Assembly (NCBI GenBank): GCA_010027825.1
Contig: RGUK01000102.1
Coordinates: 1 to 5,937 of the forward strand
Length of the DNA: 5,937 nt
Source of the DNA: a bacterium
GTDB lineage: Bacteria > Dependentiae > Babeliae > Babeliales > RVW-14
Reading direction: 5' to 3'
Shown here: positions 1 through 5,582 of the stretch, piece after piece
How the letters are laid out: every line of letters starts with the position of its first letter
How positions within the stretch are numbered: the first letter of the stretch is position 1
The notes under the pieces: model-generated
The model's database searches: none
What the model saw: the letters and a program-made list of their open reading frames with translations, nothing else
Told to the model about the DNA's origin: nothing
Made by a program: the position numbers and the translations under genes

Positions 1-551
1 GTGGTGTTAGATGAAAGGGCAGAGGTGCCGATAGCGGTGTTGCTGTCACCATTGGTGTTGTTACGCAAGGCTTGCGAGCCAATGCCAATGCAGTTGGAGG
101 CAAGGGTGTTTTTATTCAGCGCGAGTCGTCCAATGCCGACGTTGCTCTGGCCGGTAGTATTGCTGGCAAGGGCATTGGCGCCGATTGCGGTGTTGAAGTT
201 TGCTGTGGTGCTGCTCTTCAAGCTGTTAGCGCCAAGAGCGATGTTGTCGGTTCCTTGGGTGTTGCTGTAGAGGGCATTGGCGCCGATGGCAATGTTCGTG
301 CTTCCTTTAATGTTGCTGTAGGCGGCGTTTGTACCGATTGCGGTGTTGTCGTTGCCGGTGCTGTTGGTGTACAGCGCGTTGTAGCCAACAGCGACGTTGC
401 GGTCGCCGCTATTGTCTTCATACATGGCGTTGCTGCCGAGCGCGGTATTTTGGACGCCACCAATGTTGCCGCCCAGTGCCGCATAACCCAGGGCGGTATT
501 GTCATCACCTTCGGCAATGCTTGCCAGGGCATAGGCACCGACGCTGGTATT
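1..551 (-). repeat. 51-bp in-frame tandem repeat array (about 11 units, 17 residues each)
   Basis: Translated from position 551 downwards, a unit beginning N-[TVI]-[AGS]-[ILV]-G recurs every 17 codons without a slip: unit starts fall at 551, 500, 449, and so on to 41, and the last unit is cut by the edge. Units differ in DNA and protein (for example NTALGYAALGGNI, NVAVGYNALYTNS, NTAIGTNAAYSNI, NIAIGANALYSNT). This is therefore a diverged protein-level repeat and not a recent identical expansion. One unit starts with Cys in place of Asn (CIGIGSQALRNNT). The long open frames on the opposite strand here are by-products of this repeat. Confidence 0.9.
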
Positions 552-977
552 GTTGCTACCGCTGGTGACACTGAGTCCTACAGCAGGGTCGCCAAGAAGC
601 AAGTTGCCGTTAAGAAAGCCATAGAAGTAGGCGGTGCCATCCTTGTTGGATACCCATGTTCCCCCCACCGGAACTCGATACATGTTTTTCTCAGGTGTGC
701 GCCTCTCGGTGCGAGGAGACGTTTCACTCAGCAGCTGCCTTGCTTCATCTACCGCACTATGCAGAGTTTGTTCGTTCACATGCCATATGCCTGTGTAGAG
801 GGCATCTAGGGCTTGTTTAAGCGACTCCTGAAGGTGCGTATTAGTGGCGTGTGCTAGGGTTGCTGCTGTTAATAACAAGGCAGCTTCTTGATCGCTAATT
901 GGGTGTAGATCTGCTGCGTGCATTTGCAGGCAGCACGAAATAACAGCCAAGAGCGTGGATTTGCTTAGCTTTGTCAT
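1..977 (-). CDS. Secreted YadA-head-like repeat protein (fibre/adhesin type), C-terminus cut off by window edge
   Basis: Uninterrupted frame from ATG at 977 to the window edge, about 325 residues with no stop seen. The first ~22 residues (MTKLSKSTLLAVISCCLQMH) have a basic start and hydrophobic core, a Sec signal peptide with likely cleavage near HAA; VISC could alternatively be a poor lipobox. Residues ~23-125 are a non-repetitive, partly helical segment, followed by GTWVSNKDGTAYFYGFL. From about residue 143 the protein is a strict 17-residue repeat of the type N-T-A-I-G-x-N-A-L-x-S-N-T-x-G-x-x. Such NTAIG repeats form left-handed beta-rolls in trimeric autotransporter heads and in fibre proteins. 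The start is supported by AAGGAA six bases upstream, which overlaps the stop codon of the preceding gene. By analogy with the two genes before it, a C-terminal S74 domain beyond the edge is likely but unseen; a YadA membrane anchor is the alternative. Confidence 0.85.
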   Translation of the reverse strand, partial: MTKLSKSTLLAVISCCLQMHAADLHPISDQEAALLLTAATLAHATNTHLQESLKQALDALYTGIWHVNEQTLHSAVDEARQLLSETSPRTERRTPEKNMYRVPVGGTWVSNKDGTAYFYGFLNGNLLLGDPAVGLSVTSGSNNTSVGAYALASIAEGDDNTALGYAALGGNIGGVQNTALGSNAMYEDNSGDRNVAVGYNALYTNSTGNDNTAIGTNAAYSNIKGSTNIAIGANALYSNTQGTDNIALGANSLKSSTTANFNTAIGANALASNTTGQSNVGIGRLALNKNTLASNCIGIGSQALRNNTNGDSNTAIGTSALSSNT

Positions 978-983
978 GTGCGT

Positions 984-989
984 TTCCTT
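984..989 (-). promoter_or_regulatory. Ribosome binding site overlapping the upstream stop codon
   Basis: On the minus strand AAGGAA sits six bases before the ATG at 977, and its AA are the last two bases of the TAA stop (988-990) of the preceding fibre gene. Ribosomes finishing the upstream gene would uncover or re-use this site, so translational coupling of the two genes is likely (inference). Confidence 0.6.
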
Positions 990-2250
990 AGGAACAAGGG
1001 GTTATCGCTTTTTTCAGCTCAGCGATTATAGCGTCTTGTTCAAGCAGCATTGCTGTGCATGCATCCAGAGAGTTGTGCAACTTTTGGCATTCCTGCAGCA
1101 AGAAAATAGGGAGCAGGTGATAGGCAACGGTTTGTACGTTTCCTTCTGCATCACGAACTACCAGTTCAGGCAGGGCAGTTTCTACTTCTTCTGCAATCAA
1201 TCCGTAGTGAATGGCGTCGTCGCCGTCTTTATATTTGAAAGAGACAGGTCGCAGGTCGAGGAGCGCTTGTGTCTTGTCTGGAAGCGCAGCAATGTCCTTT
1301 TTAAAGCGTGCAGAAGAGATCACGGTCCCTAGCCGTCCAGCATTGTCAATCATAACGGTGACGCTGCTTTTGCCCACGTTGACTCCATTAATTCCCGCAA
1401 TGAAGCAAGCGGTATGGGTTAGGTTGGTGCCTAGGTGGATGACAGAGCTCTCCCTGGAGATTCCGGGGTGTCCTAGGTAAATATTGTTATTTCCGTATGC
1501 CAAGTTGCTACCTGCCCCATAACCCAGCGCCAGGTTATTAGATCCCAGGCGATTGCTTTGAAGAGCTGTTGCGCCCAGGGCAGTATTGCGGGTGCTAGTA
1601 AGCGTTGTGTTACCTGCCAAGCTACCCACAAAAATGTTTGAGTTGCTGGTATCGCCCAGTGCATGGAGTGCTCGGCTGTTGTTAATATAAAGCATGCCCC
1701 CGGTATTGGTTAGGTTGATCTCCATGCCTGCGTTGACTACACGGTAAGAAACGTCACCATTGCTATCGCGCATGACCAAGGTGTTGGGGGTAGTGTTTGT
1801 TGTTGCTGCAGCAAGGGATGAAACAGCGTTAGCGACTTGAGCAGCTGTTTTTCCGCCAATGGATGCTACGGTTGTGATTCCTTGAGTTCCCGTTACATCA
1901 CCGTTTAGGGCACCCGTGAACTGATGAGCATAGAGTGCTGCTCCTGCTGTTCCTGTGCACGAGGTTGCTGTGGTGGCGGTGATCGCAAAGTGCGCATTGA
2001 CTGCAGCCCCCGCGGTGCCGGTGAAGGTGTTTGCGGTGATAATGTTTGCAGCAAAGCTGCTGTTGTTATCTCGTTTAACAAGGGTAGATGCAGTACTTGC
2101 GCTGGTCGCTGTTGCAACGCCGGTATAGGTCATGTACAGGTCAAGTGCGCCCAGTTGTTGCCCTAGCGGTACGCTGCTTGCTCCCAGGCAAATGCTACTT
2201 AGTCCAGAAGCCAGTAAGGCACAGAGGTATAATCGAACAATAAACATCAT
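988..2250 (-). CDS. Secreted fibre-like protein with 17-residue head repeats and C-terminal peptidase S74 chaperone domain
   Basis: 420 residues from ATG at 2250. The frame also opens at a GTG at 2262, but GGGGTGGGA lies just before 2250, so the ATG is preferred. Signal peptide at residues 1-25 (MMFIVRLYLCALLASGLSSI). Then a low-complexity Ala/Thr-rich stalk with the TLVKRDNNSSF / TLVMRDSNGDV motif typical of S74 tail-fibre-like proteins (~57-165), three 17-residue NTALG-type repeats (~205-255), an LTHTACFIAGI segment (~287-297), then the S74 intramolecular chaperone domain from LGTVISSARFKKDI (~307) through GLIAEEV and YHLLPIFLLQECQKL, ending in a coiled coil. Ser312 and Lys317 have the spacing of the S74 Ser-Lys autocleavage dyad. 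In characterised members this domain trimerises the fibre and then cuts itself off. Inferred role: surface or secreted trimeric fibre. It could be prophage-derived, but no other phage genes are present. Confidence 0.88.
   Translation of the reverse strand: MMFIVRLYLCALLASGLSSICLGASSVPLGQQLGALDLYMTYTGVATATSASTASTLVKRDNNSSFAANIITANTFTGTAGAAVNAHFAITATTATSCTGTAGAALYAHQFTGALNGDVTGTQGITTVASIGGKTAAQVANAVSSLAAATTNTTPNTLVMRDSNGDVSYRVVNAGMEINLTNTGGMLYINNSRALHALGDTSNSNIFVGSLAGNTTLTSTRNTALGATALQSNRLGSNNLALGYGAGSNLAYGNNNIYLGHPGISRESSVIHLGTNLTHTACFIAGINGVNVGKSSVTVMIDNAGRLGTVISSARFKKDIAALPDKTQALLDLRPVSFKYKDGDDAIHYGLIAEEVETALPELVVRDAEGNVQTVAYHLLPIFLLQECQKLHNSLDACTAMLLEQDAIIAELKKAITPCS
1486..1638 (-). repeat. 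Three 17-residue (51-bp) head repeats inside the second fibre gene
   Basis: Units begin NIFVGSLAG, NTALGATAL and NLALGYGAG at exactly 17-codon intervals (first bases 1638, 1587, 1536), followed by a fourth start, NIYLG. The period and the N-x-x-[LV]-G signature match the long array in the next gene (1-551), linking the two genes by descent or by exchange of modules. Confidence 0.75.
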
Positions 2251-2272
2251 AATAGGTCCCACCCCGTTTAGA

Positions 2273-2278
2273 ATTATA
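2273..2278 (-). promoter_or_regulatory. Candidate -10 box upstream of the second fibre gene
   Basis: A perfect TATAAT on the minus strand lies in the intergenic gap between the first and second fibre genes. It would start transcription about 15 bases before the ATG at 2250, leaving room for the GGGGTGGGA ribosome site. No good TTGACA-like -35 is visible 16-18 bases upstream (the sequence there is around GGCCTA), so this is a weak single-element prediction. Confidence 0.35.
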
Positions 2279-2332
2279 CTACTACCCTATCAGGCTAGGC
2301 CTTGGACGGGGGAGTGGGCAACAGTTTTCTGA

Positions 2333-3298
2333 TCAGGATGGGGGTTGCAAGGAAAGGTGCGATTTGCTTGCTTCTTCCAGGACCTGTTCCAGGGATTGAA
2401 TCCGTTTTGCCTGGTCTGCAATAGTTTCAGTAAGCTTTTGATATGCTTCTAGCAATAAAACAGGCAGAAAGTGATAGTGTACGCTCTCGGGGGTCCCGTC
2501 CGGACCATAAACGGCCATTAGGGGGCATGTGTGTGCGACTTCTTCAGCAATCAGGCCAAAGTGAGTGCCCTCTTGATCGCGATACTCAAATTGTACAGGG
2601 TGGAGTTTTTCAAGGAGGCTAGAGGCATCTTTCAGGGGCGTTATGTTTTTTTTGTATTTTTTTGATGAGAGGAGGGTGCCAAGTTTACCTCCAGGATTGA
2701 TAAAGGTTGCCACCGAAGAGATTGTACAAGGCGATCCATAGATACCAGCAATGATGCAGGCGGTGTGGGTAAGAGACGAGCCAATCCGAATGGTATTTGT
2801 TTCTGAGGGGGAGTTATTGTTGTCGATCCCGAGGTATAAGTTCTTGTTAGCATTGTTAGCGATATTCCCTGCGCTGTAGGCAAACTGAGCCATGGATGCA
2901 AAGGTAGCTGTGCCCGTGATATCGCCTATCACATGTCCGGTAAGGTTTCCCATTACGTTTCCCATGACGTTGCCGACCACGTTGCCAAAGACGTTTCCCT
3001 TGAAAATGTTCCCTGTAACCACGTTTGCGGCGATGTTTCCTTGTTGGTCGCGAAGGGCAAGCGTGGAGGGAGCGGCAGTGCTGTCCACAATCGATGAATC
3101 GAAATGCAGCAGTTCCAATGAACCCGGAGCAATCTTAGGCGTGGTGACGGCAGCATCTGCTATTTTTTGCTCGGTTATTGCTTTGGGTGCTATGTCCCCG
3201 GTGTTTACCTTGAACGATGTGGCCGGTGCGCGGTTTCCGATGGCGTGCAGACCGCTTATGAGCCAATGTGCGCTCAGCAGAACAAGAATCCACTTCAT
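2333..3298 (-). CDS. Secreted fibre-like protein with G-N-V tetrapeptide repeats and C-terminal peptidase S74 chaperone domain
   Basis: 321 residues from ATG at 3298. Another in-frame ATG lies at 3304, but AGGA five bases before 3298 supports the later start. Signal peptide MKWILVLLSAHWLISGLHA (1-19). Residues ~28-68 hold a DIAPKAITEQKIADAAVTT-type segment common near the start of fibre proteins, then TLALRDQQGNI (~79), then seven Gly-Asn-Val-like tetrapeptides (101-128). A YLGIDNN...TIRIG, LTHTACIIAGI segment precedes the S74 domain, which begins at KLGTLLSSKKYKKNI (~205). Ser211 and Lys216 are spaced as the autocleavage dyad, followed by FGLIAEEV, YHFLPVLLLEAYQKL and a terminal coiled coil (~283-310). 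It lies 27 bases after rsmH in the same direction and shares domain order with the next gene, so the two look like paralogues. Role as a surface or secreted trimeric fibre is inferred. Confidence 0.87.
   Translation of the reverse strand: MKWILVLLSAHWLISGLHAIGNRAPATSFKVNTGDIAPKAITEQKIADAAVTTPKIAPGSLELLHFDSSIVDSTAAPSTLALRDQQGNIAANVVTGNIFKGNVFGNVVGNVMGNVMGNLTGHVIGDITGTATFASMAQFAYSAGNIANNANKNLYLGIDNNNSPSETNTIRIGSSLTHTACIIAGIYGSPCTISSVATFINPGGKLGTLLSSKKYKKNITPLKDASSLLEKLHPVQFEYRDQEGTHFGLIAEEVAHTCPLMAVYGPDGTPESVHYHFLPVLLLEAYQKLTETIADQAKRIQSLEQVLEEASKSHLSLQPPS
2915..2998 (-). repeat. 12-bp in-frame repeat encoding G-N-V-x tetrapeptides
   Basis: Seven consecutive tetrapeptides read GNVF, GNVV, GNVM, GNVM, GNLT, GHVI, GDIT. 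A strict four-residue period with Gly-Asn-Val is compatible with a narrow beta-stacked fibre shaft. The DNA units (variants of an ACGTTTCCC / ACGTTGCC core on the plus strand) are similar but not identical. Confidence 0.8.
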
Positions 3299-3303
3299 GA
3301 CCA

Positions 3304-3307
3304 TCCT
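3304..3307 (-). promoter_or_regulatory. Ribosome binding site deciding the start of the first fibre gene
   Basis: AGGA lies five bases before the ATG at 3298. For the alternative ATG at 3304 this motif would overlap the start codon itself, so 3298, which also gives a cleaner signal peptide beginning MKW, is the better start. Confidence 0.5.
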
Positions 3308-3325
3308 GAAGGTTAAAGGATAGCG

Positions 3326-4231
3326 TTATAGGTACTGTGCGACACGTAGTTTTGCAGACCGCGATGATGCATTTGCAACTAGTTCGTCATCTTGCGCGGT
3401 AACAGGCTTAGGGGTAAGTATTTCCAGCTTATCCTGGTGTTTTAAAAAAAATTGTTTAACGATTCGATCCTCAAGCGAATGGAAGCTAATGCATGCCAGG
3501 CGACCACCTGGCTTAAGCAGTCCGAGTGCTGTAGAAAGAAACGATTGAATGTTATTCAACTCGTCATTGACGGCGATGCGCAATGCTTGAAAAATCTTGG
3601 TGGCGGGGTGGATGCCGCGCGCTGCTTTGAATGCTTTCACGGGGAAAAGCTTCTCGATTACCTGCACCAGGTCCGTAGTTGTCCTAATGGTGCGTTCAGT
3701 GCGAGCTGTCACAATTGCTTTTGCAATTTGTCTGGATGACCGCTCTTCGCCATAGGTGAAAAACAGGTCAGCAAGATCTTTTTCAGAATAGTTGGCAATG
3801 ATATCTGCTGCCGTAGTGAGTTGGTGGGCAGGAGACATGCGCATGTCCAGTGGGCTGTCCTTGGAGAATGAAAAGCCTGGCCGCTGGTGAATTTGAAACT
3901 GAGAGGTGCCAAAATCTGCTAGGATTCCGTCAAAGGGTCCGATCTTCTCTTTCTTCACAATTTTATAAAGATTAGAAAAGTTCCCCCACAAGATGGTGAA
4001 GCGCTCCCCAAAAAGCTCCTTGAGCGGGGGGGCGTTCAGGTCAATAGCTTTCGTGTCCCAATCGAGCGCGATAACTCTGCAGTTAGGGTTGCTTTCTAAA
4101 AGCGCGCGTGTATGCCCACCGCCACCAAAGGTGACGTCTAAAAATAGCTTGCCGTCGCCTGGCTGGAGGGCATCAAGCACTTCGCGCATGAGGACGGGTT
4201 TATGGTAAGCGTCATTTGGCGTGGTGATCAT
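3326..4231 (-). CDS. rsmH: 16S rRNA (cytosine(1402)-N(4))-methyltransferase RsmH (MraW)
   Basis: 301 residues, close to the usual ~300-315, and complete. RsmH uses S-adenosylmethionine to methylate N4 of C1402 in the decoding centre of 16S rRNA. Visible landmarks: YHKPVLMREVLDAL near the N-terminus, SAM-binding loop LDVTFGGGGHTRALLE (31-46), VIALDWD (53-59), ILADFGTSQFQI (103-114) where most bacteria have LADLGVSS.Q, GFSFSKDSPLDMRM (119-132), RGIHPATKIFQALRIAVNDEL (205-225), GGRLACISFHSLEDRIVKQFF (242-262) and C-terminal SSRSAKLRVAQYL. The ATG at 4231 is chosen over an upstream TTG at 4258 because it places HKPVL at the usual distance. It overlaps the lipoprotein gene by 20 bases. No mraZ, ftsL, ftsI or mur genes flank it, unlike the usual dcw cluster. 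Confidence 0.96.
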   Translation of the reverse strand: MITTPNDAYHKPVLMREVLDALQPGDGKLFLDVTFGGGGHTRALLESNPNCRVIALDWDTKAIDLNAPPLKELFGERFTILWGNFSNLYKIVKKEKIGPFDGILADFGTSQFQIHQRPGFSFSKDSPLDMRMSPAHQLTTAADIIANYSEKDLADLFFTYGEERSSRQIAKAIVTARTERTIRTTTDLVQVIEKLFPVKAFKAARGIHPATKIFQALRIAVNDELNNIQSFLSTALGLLKPGGRLACISFHSLEDRIVKQFFLKHQDKLEILTPKPVTAQDDELVANASSRSAKLRVAQYL

Positions 4232-5327
4232 GTGATTTCTGTCCGTGGACTGTTTCAAAGTTTATCCGGGTGACCGGTTTGGTTACATAGTTGAAGTAGT
4301 CCTCAAGGATACCATAATTTTCCACTTCCAGAACGACCTTTTTGTTAAGCAGGTTGGTCAACTGGCCCAGATTGACTTTATTATTGGCTGGTAAGAGCTC
4401 GTAAGTGGTGTTGTAGGCCTGCGCTTCTTCTCCCAGGTCAAAGACGCCCAGATAGCCACGCATGTAGCTTCGATCTCGGCTAGTGGCTACCGAACCCACA
4501 TCTATCGTGCCTATTTGATTTGGCTCAAGCCTGAGGACCGGGGTTTTGGCAAATTGCCAAGGCGTCATGTCGTCTTTTTCTTCCGTAGCCCCGACCCAGC
4601 TACCCTTGGCTTTCTTTTGGTAAACAAAGCACGTAACAAAGACGGTCCGGCCTGTTTTGTTTTCCACATTAAAGTCCAGTTCCAAGGGGGCCTCACTGGT
4701 CCCATGGTCCTTTCTAACAAAATCATACTCGATGTGATCACCGGTAAAACCGTACTTTTCTACCGTCAGCGTGACCTTTTTGCCCTTGAGGTTGATTAGT
4801 TGGTCAAGGTCTAGCTTCTTTTGGTCAGACAACAGTTCAATAACACAGTCATCAGCGGCTTGTTTGGTATCCATAACGGCCAAGTACCCAAAAACGAAGT
4901 TGCGGTCGCTTGGATCTGGGATAGTGTCGACGTCAATGGTAATGGTTTGGTAAGGGGCTAGCTCGTATACCGGTGATTTGACCCAGTGCCACCGATCAAA
5001 GGGGCGTCGCCGTTGGTAGCTAAAGCAGGTGACAAAGACTGTTTTGCCGGTTTGATTTTCCACATCAAAATCGAGTTCGGCAGGGTTGTTTGCATCGTAG
5101 ATCGACGATTCTCGTTTTTTGAGCCCTGTCGGCTTTTGTTGTTTGACAGCAGGATCGTGGATGAGGGGCATGAGTGGTAGGCTGTGGTTGCTTGTTGAGG
5201 CGTACTCCTGGGGGTGGTGAGCTGGGTTTTGTGGGGCCTCTTCCTGGCGGGCACAACCGGGCAGCAGAAGCATGCTAATCATTAGCGTAAGCAGCCCTCG
5301 GGTGAAGGTCGCGTGTGACGATATCAT
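4212..5327 (-). CDS. Predicted lipoprotein with two tandem copies of an unnamed ~120-130 residue domain
   Basis: 371 residues. The N-terminus is a lipoprotein signal (basic Arg10, hydrophobic stretch, lipobox LLPGC) with Cys25 as the predicted lipidated residue, followed by a polar linker rich in Pro, His and Gln (26-80). Two homologous domains follow, about 84-204 and 216-347. Each opens with LDF[DN]VEN.TG.TVFVTCF.YQ and continues through W-[HQ]-[WF]-x-K-[ST]-P-V, L-x-P-[YN]-Q, [TI]DV, DR, GYL.V, ELL, LxQLxNL and V.K/NYG. The pattern suggests a beta-sandwich-like envelope domain; I do not recognise a named family or enzyme motif. The tail is His-rich (KSHDHHAK). Start supported by AGGAG six bases before ATG. 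The gene follows dnaA by 87 bases and overlaps rsmH, so co-transcription with rsmH is likely. Function unknown. Confidence 0.85.
   Translation of the reverse strand: MISSHATFTRGLLTLMISMLLLPGCARQEEAPQNPAHHPQEYASTSNHSLPLMPLIHDPAVKQQKPTGLKKRESSIYDANNPAELDFDVENQTGKTVFVTCFSYQRRRPFDRWHWVKSPVYELAPYQTITIDVDTIPDPSDRNFVFGYLAVMDTKQAADDCVIELLSDQKKLDLDQLINLKGKKVTLTVEKYGFTGDHIEYDFVRKDHGTSEAPLELDFNVENKTGRTVFVTCFVYQKKAKGSWVGATEEKDDMTPWQFAKTPVLRLEPNQIGTIDVGSVATSRDRSYMRGYLGVFDLGEEAQAYNTTYELLPANNKVNLGQLTNLLNKKVVLEVENYGILEDYFNYVTKPVTRINFETVHGQKSHDHHAK
4287..5078 (-). repeat. Internal domain duplication within the lipoprotein gene
   Basis: The segment 5078-4716 and the segment 4682-4287 encode the same domain twice, visible from paired motifs (LDFDVENQTGKTVFVTCF against LDFNVENKTGRTVFVTCF; VTLTVEKYGF against VVLEVENYGI). 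The second copy is about ten residues longer, because of an insert around KKAKGSWVGATEEKDD. The copies are clearly diverged, so the duplication is old. Confidence 0.8.
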
Positions 5328-5333
5328 GCCGCT

Positions 5334-5338
5334 CTCCT
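5334..5338 (-). promoter_or_regulatory. Strong Shine-Dalgarno sequence of the lipoprotein gene
   Basis: AGGAG (within GAAGAGGAGAG) lies six bases before the ATG at 5327 and fixes that start. The rest of the 5339-5414 gap shows no convincing promoter, terminator or DnaA box. Confidence 0.7.
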
Positions 5339-5414
5339 CTTCATAGCCAGCAAGTTATTTCTTGTACTGATTGCCCCAGGGTAGCAGGGGTTTAGGCTGA
5401 GCTGAAGATTTTAC

Positions 5415-5582
5415 TTACGATTGTATGATATCTTGTTCGATTGCCTTCAGCTTGCTTGCCAGCTGTTGGTCAGCCGCGAGCAGGGTTTCAACTTTGCCAA
5501 TCGCATGAATGACGGTAGAGTGATCTCTGCCCCCAACATAGTTGCCAATCACTTGGAGTGAGCAGTTGCTCAATTTTTTCAT
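5415..5582 (-). CDS. dnaA: Chromosomal replication initiator DnaA, C-terminal fragment (domain IV only)
   Basis: About 55 codons ending in TAA at 5415-5417. The peptide [32 protein letters not shown] matches the DnaA C-terminal DNA-binding domain: the [11 protein letters not shown] stretch is the signature helix that contacts DnaA boxes (Arg-Asp-His-Ser), and a further helix to the C-terminus ([19 protein letters not shown]) is normal. The remaining ~400 residues (AAA+ ATPase and N-terminal domains) are absent: a TAA in this frame lies near 5597, and the upstream DNA is secA. The piece has a base composition like the genes that follow it (the row 5461-5520 is about 53% GC), so it probably belongs to the same genome. 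The true upstream part is lost at the junction. dnaA next to an envelope gene gives no clear functional link. Confidence 0.85.
   Translation of the reverse strand: MKKLSNCSLQVIGNYVGGRDHSTVIHAIGKVETLLAADQQLASKLKAIEQDIIQS
5560..5582. other. Probable chimeric junction between secA-derived and dnaA-derived sequence
   Basis: In this stretch the minus strand can be read as SecA (HEKIEQLL) in one frame and as DnaA (MKKLSNCSL) in another, both fitting their families. To the right only the SecA frame makes sense, to the left only the DnaA frame. GC falls from about 53% (5461-5520) to about 33% (5761-5820) and 28% (5821-5880). A short shared sequence joining two unrelated genes is typical of a false assembly overlap or an amplification chimera; a real illegitimate recombination is the alternative. 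Confidence 0.7.

Noticed and set aside
1..551. Possible CRISPR-like array because of regularly spaced repeats
   Set aside because: The 51-bp units are diverged, in frame, contiguous and encode a known protein repeat; there is no constant repeat with variable spacers.
218..571. Minus-strand open frame in another phase of the repeat region
   Set aside because: It is a shadow of the 977-1 gene. It starts inside the repeat array without a supported ribosome site and yields Thr/Pro-rich nonsense.
72..809. Long plus-strand open frame (245 codons) rich in Gly, Val and Ala, plus shorter ones at 1-270 and 329-568
   Set aside because: It lies opposite the 51-bp repeat array. The minus-strand reading gives a signal peptide and regular NTAIG repeats, while the plus-strand product has no recognisable domain.
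2280..2340. Possible terminator in the gap between the two S74 genes (CCTATCAGGCTAGG, CTGATCAG palindrome)
   Set aside because: Stems are only four bases, or have no loop, and no T-run follows on the minus strand.
1..3298. Prophage tail-fibre region
   Set aside because: S74 domains occur on phage fibres, but each protein here has a Sec-type signal peptide and no phage structural, lysis or integrase gene is present, so a secreted bacterial protein is favoured.
2892..3323. Plus-strand open frame of 143 codons
   Set aside because: Antisense to the G-N-V repeats and signal peptide region of the first fibre gene; its Phe/Pro/Thr periodicity is the complement of that repeat.
5328..5414. Possible oriC or DnaA boxes next to dnaA
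   Set aside because: No TTATCCACA-like 9-mer and no AT-rich unwinding region are visible; the gap is only 87 bases.
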